Assembly (NCBI GenBank): GCA_032718475.1
Contig: JAUCBJ010000493.1
Span: forward strand, 1 to 42,507
Direction: 5' to 3'
From: Nemertoderma westbladi
Taxonomy: Eukaryota > Xenacoelomorpha > Nemertodermatida > Nemertodermatidae
DNA length: 42,507 nucleotides
The translations under genes and the position numbers were made by a program. Numbering within the stretch: position 1 is the stretch's first letter; each line of letters opens with the position of its first letter. Under the pieces are notes generated by a model. That model had not been told where the DNA came from. It ran no database searches and was given only the letters and a program-made list of their open reading frames with translations. This document shows positions 10,329 through 20,259 of this stretch, piece by piece.

Positions 10329-10765
10329 AAGACCTCTGCAGTTTAAATTAAAAATTGAAAAGGTCGGAGGGTTATTTAAATTTGTTATTTCTCCATTAAA
10401 AGAGCTTTCTGTATAAATGCCGCCATCAATATTTATTTTATTTATGTTTTCGTCAGGGTGAAGGTGCGAAAATGTTTGATTGAAAATACTGTTGTCAATT
10501 TCATCGGAAGGTTCTTGAAATATGTCAAAATCGTCAGGTCCAACCGAATAAAATGGAAAAATATCCTTATAACAATGAAAGCAGTAAATGTCCAGGCCCA
10601 TCCGCATACCGTTAGCAATATTATCAGGTTGTTGGTATGACCCACACGGTATATGATATATATTGCGACAAATACTACATGAAAATTTGGACTCAAAGGT
10701 GCTGAATTTGGTGTAACCAAAATTACAGGACAGGGGATTTGGGTAAGGACCAAACCTATCATGGA
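10329..10765 (-). pseudogene. LINE ORF2, 5' end (PHD-like finger and start of endonuclease)
   Basis: The minus strand encodes an open stretch with a PHD-like Cys/His array (SCSICRNIYHIPC ... YCFHCYKDIFPFY), then a linker, then FSIFNLNCRGLCKSF. That last motif resembles the first strand of the apurinic-type endonuclease at the start of CR1/L2-like LINE ORF2 proteins. The frame runs into LTR sequence at 10328, so the rest of the endonuclease and the reverse transcriptase lie beyond the old BEL/Pao-type element, outside the window. ORF1 of the same strand lies upstream at 11149-12111. The family is inferred from layout. Confidence 0.65.
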
Positions 10766-10769
10766 TGGT

Positions 10770-10786
10770 GGGGGGGGGGGGGGGGG
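10770..10786. repeat. G17 homopolymer
   Basis: Run of 17 G between LINE ORF1 and ORF2 remnants. Confidence 0.95.
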
Positions 10787-11148
10787 TTAATGAAATGAAA
10801 CAGACGAGGGTTACAATGATAAATGACTATTGACTGTTAACCTTACTATCTGCATTTTCTTAGCCTGGAGTTCGCCAAAGTAATAAGGTTGGTTAATATG
10901 CCTACAATGTGAGATGGGTGAAATAATTAAAGGAAATGTTAATAATGTGAAGAAAGAAAATGAATATTACATATATATATTCCAATACACCCAACACCAG
11001 TAGAAATTGTTACTACATATTTATACATATATCTATTTACCATTAAGAAATAATGTCGAATGACAGACCTGACCCGTTTAGTTTGGTCTAGATAGTCTGG
11101 AGGGCTTAAATGTTACTTACAATCACAAGTTATAGGGAATTCAGAGAG
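10787..11148. other. LINE inter-ORF region, no gene seen
   Basis: AT-rich sequence between the ORF2 start and the ORF1 stop of the minus-strand LINE. No conserved frame is visible. Confidence 0.5.
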
Positions 11149-12111
11149 TTAACGATTAGTTGTGCAATAGTTGCCGTCCCCAGTGAGGTCGACTGAGCGT
11201 GAGCACATTGGGGAGCCGGAATGATTACTGTCGACTGTTGCACGATAGATCACGTCATCGCCTTCCTGCGATCGCGTTGGGGATACAGGCGGTTGCTGAT
11301 TAATAGGACGACCAGAAGGACAGCCGCGAGGGAGGCGATTAGTGGACTGGTTCCCATTATGCCTTGTTTGGTTAGACTTGGGAATGTCACGAGATTGCTG
11401 AAGGTAAGCAATGTCTTCCTGCGATGAGATTAATATCGGAATATCGTTCCGGCCTGCTGACATACGAACGTAAACAGAACCGTTGGTTGAATATGCCGCT
11501 GCAACTTTCTTGTTAGTCTTTAGCTTAAGAGCATCGCGCAAGAGAGTTGCCCTTAACAAGGTAAGATGATCAGATAAGTAAACACCTTCCGGAAGTTGTT
11601 TGCGGTTTCGGAAGGCGATGTGACGAGTAGAGTGCGTATAATTAGAAACATTAAGATTATTAATTATTATTAGATTATTAATTATAAAGCGTATAATTAT
11701 TGGTCGACATTTGGTGCGGACGTTCTTAGGTGTTCCTAGTCGAAGGAATAGGTCAACCTCGTTTCGTGGGATTCCTAGTTTCTCTAGCAGCTCGTAAACT
11801 ATATGGTTGGTATCCTCGACGGATCCCTCGTTAATTCCATGGAGAAGAACGTTGTGTCGTTTCATGTATTGGTCCAATTTATCATTGGCGTCTATCAACC
11901 GTTTGTTTTCTTTCCTTAGAGCTTTGTTATCGCTTATTAAGCCGCTTATTGCTTCCTGTAGATCCGGAATAGCTTTTATGGACTTTTCCAAGTTTTTTAC
12001 ATTTCCATCCATGGTTCTGACTTCCAGTACCAAGGTCTTTATCCAGTCCTCGAGTTTGTCAATTTTTTCGGACGAGTCCGGATTCTGATTCCCACTACGT
12101 TTGGGCGCCAT
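11149..12111 (-). CDS. LINE ORF1-type RNA-binding protein
   Basis: A 320-residue ORF1 protein of a non-LTR retrotransposon, expected to coat LINE RNA in cytoplasmic particles. It starts at the ATG at 12111 (MAPKRSGNQ). Residues about 15-100 form a heptad-patterned coiled coil (KNLEKSIKAIPDLQEAISGL). A fold resembling the ORF1 RNA-recognition domain follows (NVLLHGINEG, then RLGTPKNVRTKCRPIIIRF), and then a C-terminal-type segment (GVYLSDHLTLLRATLLRDALKL) common to invertebrate LINE ORF1s. The Ser/Pro/Arg-rich tail is not recognised. A short stretch around 11635-11695 (FIINNLIIINNLNVSN) looks like a small AT-rich duplication. It lies in the same orientation as the ORF2 start at 10329-10765, consistent with one LINE. 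Confidence 0.75.
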   Translation of the reverse strand: MAPKRSGNQNPDSSEKIDKLEDWIKTLVLEVRTMDGNVKNLEKSIKAIPDLQEAISGLISDNKALRKENKRLIDANDKLDQYMKRHNVLLHGINEGSVEDTNHIVYELLEKLGIPRNEVDLFLRLGTPKNVRTKCRPIIIRFIINNLIIINNLNVSNYTHSTRHIAFRNRKQLPEGVYLSDHLTLLRATLLRDALKLKTNKKVAAAYSTNGSVYVRMSAGRNDIPILISSQEDIAYLQQSRDIPKSNQTRHNGNQSTNRLPRGCPSGRPINQQPPVSPTRSQEGDDVIYRATVDSNHSGSPMCSRSVDLTGDGNYCTTNR

Positions 12112-12430
12112 GTGTGGGATGGGCTTGAAAGTTGGTCTATCAAACCGCTACAGAGTTATCTGCTTATAGTGGTTGATGTAGTAGGCCTAACGATGTCGAA
12201 TTTATGGCAGAACAGCAGGCAGGGTATTTCAGATGTTACCGGTATTCAGTCATTTCAGTATCCCGGTTACCAATGGTAACCTAGGTAACCTTCTAGGTAA
12301 CAATGCCCTTTTTGTAGGGTGATAATTACTGTCATTATACAGCTGATAGTTAATACGGTGATATATTGGTTTTGGGTTGTCGAAGTGCATATAGGAATTA
12401 TTCCTGTAACATGGGTGAGTCGAGATTCAA
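12112..12430 (-). other. LINE 5' untranslated region with nested GGTAACC palindromes
   Basis: Upstream of LINE ORF1. At 12262-12302 GGTTACC / GGTAACC words repeat in alternating orientation (GGTTACCAATGGTAACC, then CTAGGTAACC and CTAGGTAAC). The LINE's exact 5' end cannot be fixed. Homology to the PH-gene 3' flank at 40310 begins at about 12430. Confidence 0.45.
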
Positions 12431-12597
12431 GTTCATATATATAATATCTATAACTAACAACTTGTAAAGATAGTTATGGACTACATTTTATAAAATAAGA
12501 AATGGTTTTGGTATTAAATTGTATTCATATTTATCTTATCAGCTGATCTTGAAATTATATCTAGCATGAATATCAATCAACCTTCGTAACACAGACA
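12431..12597 (-). other. 3' flank/UTR shared by both PH-domain exon copies
   Basis: Directly downstream (minus strand) of the PH exon stop. It aligns with 40320-40474: shared words are ATAACTAACAACTT, GACTACATTTT-like and CAGCTGATCTTGAAATTAT. Conservation beyond the stop codon shows that the duplicated unit includes the 3' flank. Confidence 0.6.
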
Positions 12598-12984
12598 CTA
12601 GTCACTAGAACTACTGGAAGACGATGTAACATATTCTTTGCCCTCAATAACTTTCAGCCATTGGTTCCTGACTTCTCTACTTTCGAACCAAAACGTCTCC
12701 TTCACTTTGTCCTTTTTCATTAACTGAATTCCGTGTTCTAACGATATCCTGTTCTCACCACGATTTGTGGTCAACATAGATTTCGGTTGAATTGGTTCTG
12801 CGGTGTAATTTTCTAGGGCGTATATTTTTTCTTTGTTTTTCTGTATTAAGGAACTATTTCGTGTTATGGTCAATTTGGTTTTGTTCTCACCGTTGGATTG
12901 TATTTCTCCCCAATATAGTTTCAGTTTTTTCGTGCTCTTGCTCTTTTTGTAGAGAATTCCTTCCTTTACAAATTTCAGTAGATG
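12598..12984 (-). CDS. PH-domain exon 2 of a two-exon gene
   Basis: The minus-strand exon begins at 12984 just after ...TTATTTATAG, an acceptor AG, and reads HLLKFVKEGILYKKSK onward to a stop at 12598 (128 residues). The pattern is a pleckstrin homology domain: KEGILYKK (strand 1), LKLYWGEIQ with its Trp (strand 2), then SSLIQKNKEKIYALENY, and the C-terminal helix VRNQWLKVIEG with the near-invariant PH Trp. It ends in a Ser-rich tail (VTSSSSSSSD). The acceptor is phase 0, matching the phase-0 donor at 14635, so exon 1 (14636-15142) joins in frame and gives a predicted protein of 297 residues. PH domains usually bind phosphoinositides or proteins at membranes; the ligand is unknown. A related exon is at 40475-40837. 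Confidence 0.72.
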   Translation of the reverse strand, partial: HLLKFVKEGILYKKSKSTKKLKLYWGEIQSNGENKTKLTITRNSSLIQKNKEKIYALENYTAEPIQPKSMLTTNRGENRISLEHGIQLMKKDKVKETFWFESREVRNQWLKVIEGKEYVTSSSSSSSD

Positions 12985-14635
12985 CTATAAATAACCATAA
13001 AAATAATATAATATTTTGGATATGAAGAATTTAATGGCATATTTCGTAAATTTCGTATTCCCACCCCACCCCCCCCCCCCCCCCGGAAAATCTAAACGTT
13101 TTAGCGAAAACGTGTGATATTCTGTTTGTACGTAGATTTCTCTAGTCTGAAACCGACCGAAAAAAAAATTTCAAAAAAATATACTGGGGTGGTTATATTG
13201 CAGCACCAAAATTACAAGTGGTAAACAATTTTCAAAAATCTTGAAAGTTACAATTTTCGGCTAATTGTTTTTCAATATAGGTTTTCTGGTTCGCAAAATC
13301 CATTGGGAAATGTTTAAAAACGATGTGATTACTATTGTTTTACTCCTCTACGTGTAGGCAAAAAAATGAAAAAAACAAGTAATCATCACTTTTCAGTTAG
13401 AACACAAAATTTTTAATTAACTTATACGATGCTATAAATTCACATTTTTATAGGTTTTCTGGGGCGCTGATTCTAATGGACTACATTTCTAATTTGCAGG
13501 AACATTGCTACTCGTATTTTTCGGCGTAAAATGGCAAATTTGGTGCTAGCACTAAATTTTGTAGCCATCACCTAAAAGCCAAAAAATACAAGTTTGATAC
13601 GCCCAGCGCTGTTTTATTGGTTCCATCCTTTTCAGAACCCTCACAAACCCGTTCGGGTAAAACGCAAGAAACAAGATGATACTTTCTATTGATCAATTTG
13701 CTTATTTTCTAAAATTTGGTGCTAGCATAACAATTTTCACCCACCAAATATCGCGGAAAATACAAGTTTCTAAACTCTTGCGCAATTTTTACTTATTCCA
13801 TTGAATTCAGAACCCTCACAAACCCGTATAACGCAAGAAACAAGGTGACCCAATCTATTGATATATTTGATATATTTGATGGTTTTAAAAATTTGGTGGT
13901 ATCACCAAATTTTGCACACACTTTAGAAAAATACGAGTTTTAAATGTCTATTTAGATAATTATTTATTACATTAAATTCAGAACCGCCATAAGAACCGCG
14001 AGAAATTCGTTGTCACAAGCAATTTAACTATTGAATGGATTTTCAAAATTTCGTGCTGGCACCAAATTTTGCACACAGCGCCGAAAAATACAAGTTTGAT
14101 ACGCTAGGTGCAACTTGTATATATTCAATCGAAACCAGAACCCCAAAAACCCCTATTACGCAAAAAACAGGTCCAAACAATGAATTTACAAAATTGACAT
14201 ATTTCAAAATTTGGTGCTGGCCCCAAAATTTATCACCCGCCGAAAAAACAAGTTTGAAATTTCGAAATTTAATTATATGAATACCTTCTAATTGCAAACA
14301 CAAAAAAACCGGAGTAAATCAAAAATAGAGATGTTACAAATCATATTTCATAAAATGTAATTTTCAAAAATCGTCTCCAAAAATGTTCCTAAAGTAGGTT
14401 TAAAAAATGGTGCTATAACTCGAAAACTTCCAAATATTTTTGAAAACGGTTTTCACTATTACGAAGACAATAGTTTTTTAGGAAAAGTCATCAAATTTCA
14501 GATTGCCAACTGCGTTTGTTTTAGAGTTATAACAAAAAACCACGGGATAGGGTCATATTGAACCCCCCTATATTTTTTAGGGTTAAACCATATGTATAAA
14601 CTATATTTAATAGGGTTAAATAATAAATAACTTAC
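12985..14635 (-). other. Predicted intron of the PH-domain gene
   Basis: Bounded by GTAAGT (donor, minus strand from 14635) and a TTATAG acceptor ending at 12985, both phase 0, length 1651 bp. It contains a C-run (13069-13084 region) and a degenerate tandem repeat (13530-14280). No other frame of note. Confidence 0.6.
13530..14280. repeat. Degenerate tandem repeat, about 160-180 bp, five units
   Basis: The word AAATTTGGTGCTAGCACC and variants recur at about 13536, 13711, 13888, 14045 and 14205, each followed by a CCGAAAAATACAAGTTTGA-like word and CAGAACCCTCACAAACCCG-like words. Related but poorer sequence extends left to about 13180 and right to about 14460. Confidence 0.75.
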
Positions 14636-15142
14636 CCGTTTGGATTCGTCTATGTTCATGTATTGAAAAAAGAATGAGGTCAATATGTCAACATCATTTT
14701 TCTCAGCAGCATGTATGTTAATTCGAAATTTGTATTCACCTTCCCCAAAGATGGAAAGCCCACCGCCATATTGTCGTCCAATAAACGATTCAACAAAACG
14801 TTTGGTGCGATAAACCGTGATAGGGAATTTACCCAAAGAAAATAACCACTTGACAAACTCAGACTTTTTCTCAAACATGAACATGCTACTTCTATCGTTT
14901 TCCCCTATCAACGCATCAGGCACTAACTCATACTCATACAGTGGACCCTCATTGAGATTATACTCCCCTAACCCATTGTTTTTAGCAAGATCGGGGGAGA
15001 ATACAAAGAATAGTGAATCATCTGACAGATCGTGGAGAAGTTGTTCCTGTTTCCGAATTGCATCTGTAATTTTTTCATTGGTACCGGTAGTTACTTGTGG
15101 AAGAAGGCGCTTTTCTTCAACTTCCTTTATTTTACGAGGCAT
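14636..15142 (-). CDS. Exon 1 of the PH-domain gene (unrecognised N-terminal domain)
   Basis: ATG at 15142 (MPRKIKEVEEKR) opens 169 codons ending ...DESKR at 14636, followed at once by GTAAGTTATT, a strong donor. Beyond the donor the frame continues only into low-complexity sequence, so splicing to the PH exon at 12984 is the better model. The N-terminus is basic and charged. Residues about 40-165 look like a folded acidic/aromatic domain (LFFVFSPDLAKNNG, MFMFEKKSEFVKWLFSLG, RQYGGGLSIFGEGEYKFRI, VDILTSFFFQYM) that I do not recognise. No signal peptide or membrane segment is seen. Alternatives are a longer gene with further exons, or a transposon-borne gene, given the second PH copy. Confidence 0.6.
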
Positions 15143-15330
15143 TTTGCATTGAGTATTATTTAAGACAATAATTTATATATTTATGATAAGTCCAGTAGAA
15201 TCTTCCCTACATAGCAGAGCTAAGAATCAATTGTATTGTTGCTTTGTTTTCATCTGGTTGTCGATACGGATTATTATTAATTATTCCAAAATGTAGACCA
15301 AGCAGTTAAGTTTTGTAGTACTTAGTACTA
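15143..15330 (-). promoter_or_regulatory. Upstream region of the PH-domain gene, AT-rich
   Basis: About 25-45 bp upstream of the ATG the minus strand has a TATA-like run (ATAAATATATAAATTA at about 15168-15183). Whether this is a promoter is an inference from position only. Confidence 0.3.
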
Positions 15331-16623
15331 GTGTGTTATATATAGGTACACTCCTCTAAAATATTTTTACTAGCTAGTTTTTTCTATTCCTTTTTATGAA
15401 CATGTTCCTGAAAATGTTAGCTAATTTATAAAAATTAATAAATGTTCTAGAAAAAATATTTTTGTTCTAGAACAATTTAAAAAATAATACAAAATTAATG
15501 TACTATTTTTACTTTTCAATAATGTTCTAGAACATCTTCGCTAATCAGAACTGGGAAAAATAGTTCTAGAACAAATCATTTTTGTTCTAGCGCCAAAGTG
15601 GTGAGGGTTGGATCCCGATGGGTATCAACACAATAAAGTATATAATATATTATTATTAGTATTACATAATCAGGTCAGTATATATTATCACAACTAGTCT
15701 GGTACCAGCAACACAGACAGCGGTACTTTTTTACTTTAATCCCCCACCCCACAGATTATTCCACTCACTATTTTGTGAATTTTTGTCAATTGGAATGTTC
15801 CCCAACACTTGTTGCCTCTGTTGAAAAAAACATTTGTTCTAGAACACTATCTATTGTTAATAGCTGTGTTGGTACTAGTGTGTTTTGTGCACACACCCCC
15901 TCAAATTTTTTATACTAGCTAGTTTTTGTTACTTTTTTTCAAACCCATTCTAGAACTTATTGTCTATTCATTTAATATAAAAATTAGAATATAAAAAATA
16001 GAAAAAAACAAGCTAATTTGTTTATATTTTTATTTTTTTATTGTATGTTATCTTTGTATAAATTTTTTAAACTAGCTAATTTTTGTTTTCTTTTAAAAAA
16101 AAATGTTCTAGAGCATATTATCTATTCATTTAAATATAAAAATTTTGTTCTGGAACAAATATTATTTGTTCTAGAACAAAAAAACAACAAAAAAACAAGC
16201 TAATTTGTAAATTTTGTTAATTTTTTATTTTGTGTTATATTTGTAATATCACATATTTAATAAAACTCACTAGCTACAATGAAAATTTATAGTTGTTAGT
16301 AATTGTTTTTAACACTTACCGGTACTAATCAAATAAAAAAACACCACAAAATAACATATTTTTTAATGTTCTAGAACAAAAAATATTTGTTTTAGAACAT
16401 TACTTTTTACGAAAATGAATAGACAAAATGTTCTAGAACATTAAAAAAATAAAATAAAAAAAAACTAGCTTTGATAACTTCAAAAAAAACTAATTAATTA
16501 ATTTTGTTCTAGAACAACAATTATTTGTTCTAGAACAAAATTAATAAGAAAAATTAATAGACAATATGTTCTAGAACATTAAAGAACAAAAAGTAACATA
16601 AACTAGCTAGTATAAAAAATTTG

Positions 16624-16638
16624 AGGGGGGGGGGGGGC
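16624..16638. repeat. G-rich homopolymer run in foldback right arm
   Basis: Long G run (GGGGGG... then CGGTG). Its counterpart in the left arm is the short C run at about 15893-15899, so the arms differ mainly in homopolymer length here. Confidence 0.8.
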
Positions 16639-17182
16639 GGTGTGCATGTGCACAAAACACACTAGTACCAGCCCTGTTTATAGCTACCGACTTTAGCAAA
16701 TACCGTATAATATTTGTTTATTTGGTAATTTGACATTTTTTGCGCTGTTACTATAGAATTATATATTCTAGAAAACTGTATTTAAATATCTATTAGAACA
16801 TATATCTCTAGAACATTTTTAATAGATATATTTTTTTCATGGTAGCTATTGTTTTTTTTTACTAGCTAGTATTTTTTGAAATTTTAAATATACGGTATAT
16901 TATATTTTTATATTTTTGTTATTGGTTGGTTAAGTGTTCGTGAACATTTACAAGATATTATTTATTAAGGTTGCTAGTGTTTTTTTTTACTAGCTAAGTA
17001 TTTTTTTAAATTATAAAAACAAAACGTGAGAACATTGATATTTCAGAACTATGCCTAAATAGCAATAATAGCTAGTGTTCTAGAACAAATTTTTTTTAAA
17101 AATGAATTCATGAAGTGTTGGGGAACAACATCCAATAGAAAAAACGGCAAAAAATAGACATGCAAAAAATCTGAGTGGTTGG

Positions 17183-17206
17183 GCGGGGGGGGGGGGGGGG
17201 GGGGGT
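17183..17206. repeat. G homopolymer run in outer right arm
   Basis: A run of about 20 G after GGGC; the left arm has CCCCCACCCC at about 15740 in the corresponding place. Confidence 0.8.
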
Positions 17207-17420
17207 GTAAAGTTAAAAAGTACCTAATACAGGTATATTATAATAATATATTATAATATATAAATAATATATAATATAGGTTCCGCTCCGGTATTATGTT
17301 AAAGATCATTTTTCAAAAAAGAAATTTGGCATGAACTAGCTAGAAGTATGCATACACCACTAAAACTAGTACTCATTTAGTAGGTGGTTTGGTGGTACAT
17401 ACTTATTACTATATTTGGTA

Positions 17421-17773
17421 TATAAGTGTAGACAAGACGATATATAATTGCAGTAGATGACTTTAAGTTTAGATCATATTCCTAGCTACTTATTTAAATA
17501 TCATATTCTAGAACATGTTGTCAAGATTTCAAAGAAATTATCAAAAGCATGATCATTACATTAGATATACAATTCACTGTATTCAGATAATAGCGAGAGT
17601 GAGTCTAGCAGAGGCGGCGCTATGGGAAGCTATGAGTCTGCTGCCAAGCATAAGCCTAGGTCTACATTATGTTTTATGATGTTTTAAAGTTAGACATAGA
17701 CCACGTACTTTATTGGTACAGTACATGACGGCGATGTGAGAACTTAGAGACGCCGCCATCATGTATTGTAAAA
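17421..17773. other. No gene seen
   Basis: AT-rich spacer between the foldback region and the LINE endonuclease fragment. One further TTCTAGAACATG word occurs near 17505. Confidence 0.5.
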
Positions 17774-18065
17774 TTGATACATTGTAAATGGATGGACGTT
17801 TGTAACATCCACATAGAAATAAATTCGGCCAATGTATCAATTGGTGGAGTAGGAATTCTGCTAAGCCCATTGGCACTTGAGACCCTAAACAACATGGAAT
17901 CTGTAAATTCCAGGGTTATGATTGCAATATTTGATGGGAACTGTAATGTTACTACGGTCCAACCACTGTATCAAGATTCAGGACAAGCAATGAAGTTTTA
18001 AGAAGATCTGACTGGACTTATAAAGGAGATTCCGAAACACAATGTCAAATGTCAACCCAGGACAA
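17774..18065 (+). pseudogene. RTE-like LINE endonuclease fragment
   Basis: The plus frame contains NVSIGGVGILLSPLALETL and then RVMIAIFDGNCNVTTV, matching the middle of the apurinic-type endonuclease domain of RTE-like LINE proteins (GVGFLLSP, then RI..ATF.GN). After a stop near 18000, DLTGLIKEIPKHNV continues the match in another frame. Only about 90 codons of the domain remain; the catalytic N-terminal Glu region and the reverse transcriptase are absent. It is a dead fragment. Confidence 0.7.
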
Positions 18066-18383
18066 GCAAGCGAATCAACTAATGACTGAAAAAACTTAGA
18101 ACTGATAATGTAGTAAAAGATGCTTACACAGTAGAATTTCCAAACCACTAATGTACTAGTCAATCTATGAAGGACATTTCGCCTATTATTGTAACAGAAC
18201 AGTAGTTTCTATATTTATCAATAGGACCTTAAAGAAATATCTAGTAGGGCTGACTGGTATGTATGTACTGTACCGCAAATACCGTTATTAATAATATTAT
18301 AATGATATACACTGGCTTCTTCTGCTATTGATATTAGTAAATACATAACTGATTACATAATTCACGACTTCCGTTAATCTAAT
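18066..18383. other. No gene seen
   Basis: AT-rich spacer; nothing recognisable up to the LINE ORF1 start at 18384. Confidence 0.5.
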
Positions 18384-19344
18384 ATGGATGACTGCACCAA
18401 CTGTGGAGTTCATCAACCGAGACTTTGTCCAGGAGGTCTTTGCAAAAAGTGCAAAGATGCGAATTCCACAGGCAACTACGTGGTGAGACCGAATTCGATC
18501 TCGAACCTAAACTTAACCTCTTCCCAGACATCTACTACACCCTTTTATTACTCAAGCGATATTCAATCACCGCTAAACCTGTTTGATACTTGGGATAATC
18601 ACCAGGCCACCCTATCGCAACCCTCATTCCAGGAATGCACCCTTCCCTGGGCCTCACAACTTTTCGACGATATCACACTTGCTCGCACTCCCATAAACGA
18701 TTTGAATGCCCATATACAGGAACTCACTAAACGGATCGATTCTCTCGACTTGGAATTGAAATCCATAACCAATGCTCACACACAGAAAATAAATGCCCTG
18801 ACTACCGACGTCAACATTTTGAAATCTGCTTTAGCCAACCAGATCGCCTTTTCCGAACAGTTGGACCGTCAGTTGCGTAATTCCAAATATCGTAATTACA
18901 AATATCTTCATCCCCATCATGGGAGTTTCCGAGGACCCATCCGGCAGCGTCAATTCAGAAGTGGACTTCTCCTCTTCTAAGAATATTTTAAACGCCCTTG
19001 AAGTTGTTGTTCCCGATTTCTATGTCAGGCGACTTGGTATTGAAAGGACTGTAGGACAGCGCCCCCAGCCGATATTACTAACTCTAGGTAAAGGTGCCCC
19101 CCAAGGAGCAAAATCATCTCTGCTGCCTCTAAATGAAAGTCGGCTCCCAATGAGGGTCTCCGCACCGTCTACATCAAACAGGATACCCATCCTGCAATCC
19201 ATAGAGTATACGCGGCTATACTCTGTAGTTGATGAAGAGAAGAAGATACCTGAAAACGTAAACCAAAATATATTCTATTCGAATAAAGATAAAGCTGTAT
19301 TCCGCAACAATGACATAATCGACCGATTCAATCCGGTTTTTTAA
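18384..19344 (+). pseudogene. LINE ORF1-type protein, frameshifted
   Basis: It starts at ATG 18384 with a Cys cluster (CTNCGVHQPRLCPGGLCKKC) resembling a small zinc ribbon. A Ser/Thr-rich linker follows, then a coiled coil at about residues 105-165 (IQELTKRIDSLDLELKSI). Near 18890 the frame shifts by one base. The next frame continues with IFIPIMGVSEDPSGS, the expected first strand of the ORF1 RNA-binding domain, then RRLGIERTVGQRPQPILLTL, and runs to a stop at 19342-19344. ORF2 endonuclease homology begins within 30 bases downstream on the same strand. The protein would bind LINE RNA; the frameshift makes this copy non-functional. Confidence 0.68.
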
Positions 19345-19359
19345 CTGTCAGCCAATCGC

Positions 19360-20241
19360 ACTCTTTTAGCCCTACGAATTTTATCTTGGAAAATTGATGG
19401 TATTAAGGAAAAGTACTTATTAGCTAATGTTCTTTCTGTATTTGTTAACTATGATATTATTTGTTTACAGGAACTGAAAACTGCTTATAAGATAACTGTC
19501 CCAGGTTTTTATCTTATCCATAGTCTCATTGTTCCTTAACAGGGCTACTGGGGAGGTGTAGCCATACTAACTAAAAATTATTTACTTGATTTCATATCCA
19601 AAGTCAACTCGGGTACATAACAAGTTTGGCTTTCTTGTAAAAACATACCTAATTATGTTTTGGGTTCCTTCTTATACATACATTAATCCATCTGAGTCTA
19701 GATATATGTAGACCCATCAGTTTTAGCAGAAGTGCAAAGTCGTATATTTTGTGCTGATAATAATTTTTACACTTATTGGTGACATCAATGTTAGGCTCGG
19801 TAATTTGTGTACTGATTTATCTCACTCTAGTGCATACCATTACAGAACGCTTGATTATATTTTATGTAATAAAATGGTCATAAACTAAAAGGTCATGAAC
19901 TAAAACAACTCTGTTTTGACTGTAATCTGGTTAATATTAGTTATTTGTGCATGGATAACATAAATTTTGGAAGGGGTATAACATTCAAAAGTAAAGATAC
20001 TTATATATCTAAGTTAGACTGCGCCTTTGTTAGCGTTAATGGTCTTAACTGTGTTACAAAATTCAACCCCCTCAATAGTTTAGGCCTAACCCTGCCCTCA
20101 AACCACTGTCCCATCAAGTTGTCACTTAACTTTAAACCTACACGACTTTGTACGCGTGATATAAGCCAGCGGTCAAGCTGCTTAATTAACCACTCACACC
20201 TTGTCCCTCCCCTTAACCGTTCTAAAACAGTTAAAGTGTAG
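19360..20241 (+). pseudogene. LINE ORF2 endonuclease domain, multiply disrupted
   Basis: Apurinic-type endonuclease that would nick target DNA. Motifs in order are LRILSWKIDGIKEKY (19375), YDIICLQELKT with the catalytic Glu (19450), VPGFYLI, YWGGVAILTK (19549), IGDINVRLG (19780) and ISKLDCAFVS (20008). Last is SNHCPIKLSL (20098), where SDH is usual, so the catalytic Asp before His is replaced by Asn. Several stops and frame changes lie between. The frame ends at 20241 and no reverse transcriptase follows, so the LINE is truncated next to the Gypsy LTR region. Confidence 0.7.
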
Positions 20242-20259
20242 CATTCCCATGATATCCCA

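Larger units (their letters stand above)
15330..17420. repeat. Large imperfect foldback region with TGTTCTAGAACA palindromes
   Basis: The left part is an imperfect reverse complement of the right part. 15864-15930 (GGTACTAGTGTGTTTTGTGC ... ATACTAGCTAGTTTTTGTTA) pairs with 16590-16670, and 15720-15850 (GTACTTTTTTACTTTAATCCCC ... GTTCCCCAACACTT) pairs with 17080-17225. The symmetry centre is near 16270; 16690-17080 is extra sequence in the right arm. Throughout, the 12-bp palindrome TGTTCTAGAACA or close variants occur about twenty times (for example 15471, 15534, 15836, 16168, 16369, 16430, 16503, 16525, 16568, 17079), along with ACTAGCTAGT. There is no credible protein. It may be a foldback-type DNA element or a palindromic satellite; no target duplication could be fixed. 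Confidence 0.65.

Noticed and set aside
11807-12088. 93-residue plus-strand frame
   Set aside because: Antisense of the LINE ORF1 coiled coil; no independent support.
15585-15640. tRNA-like A-box and B-box words (AGCGCCAAAGTGG, GGTTGGATCCC), a possible SINE head
   Set aside because: Spacing between the boxes is far too short for a tRNA promoter and no cloverleaf can be drawn.
15471-16580. TGTTCTAGAACA as steroid-receptor response element
   Set aside because: Half-site orientation and absence of the 3-base spacer do not fit AGAACAnnnTGTTCT. The heat-shock-type reading TTCnnGAA fits better, and a plain repeat explains it as well.
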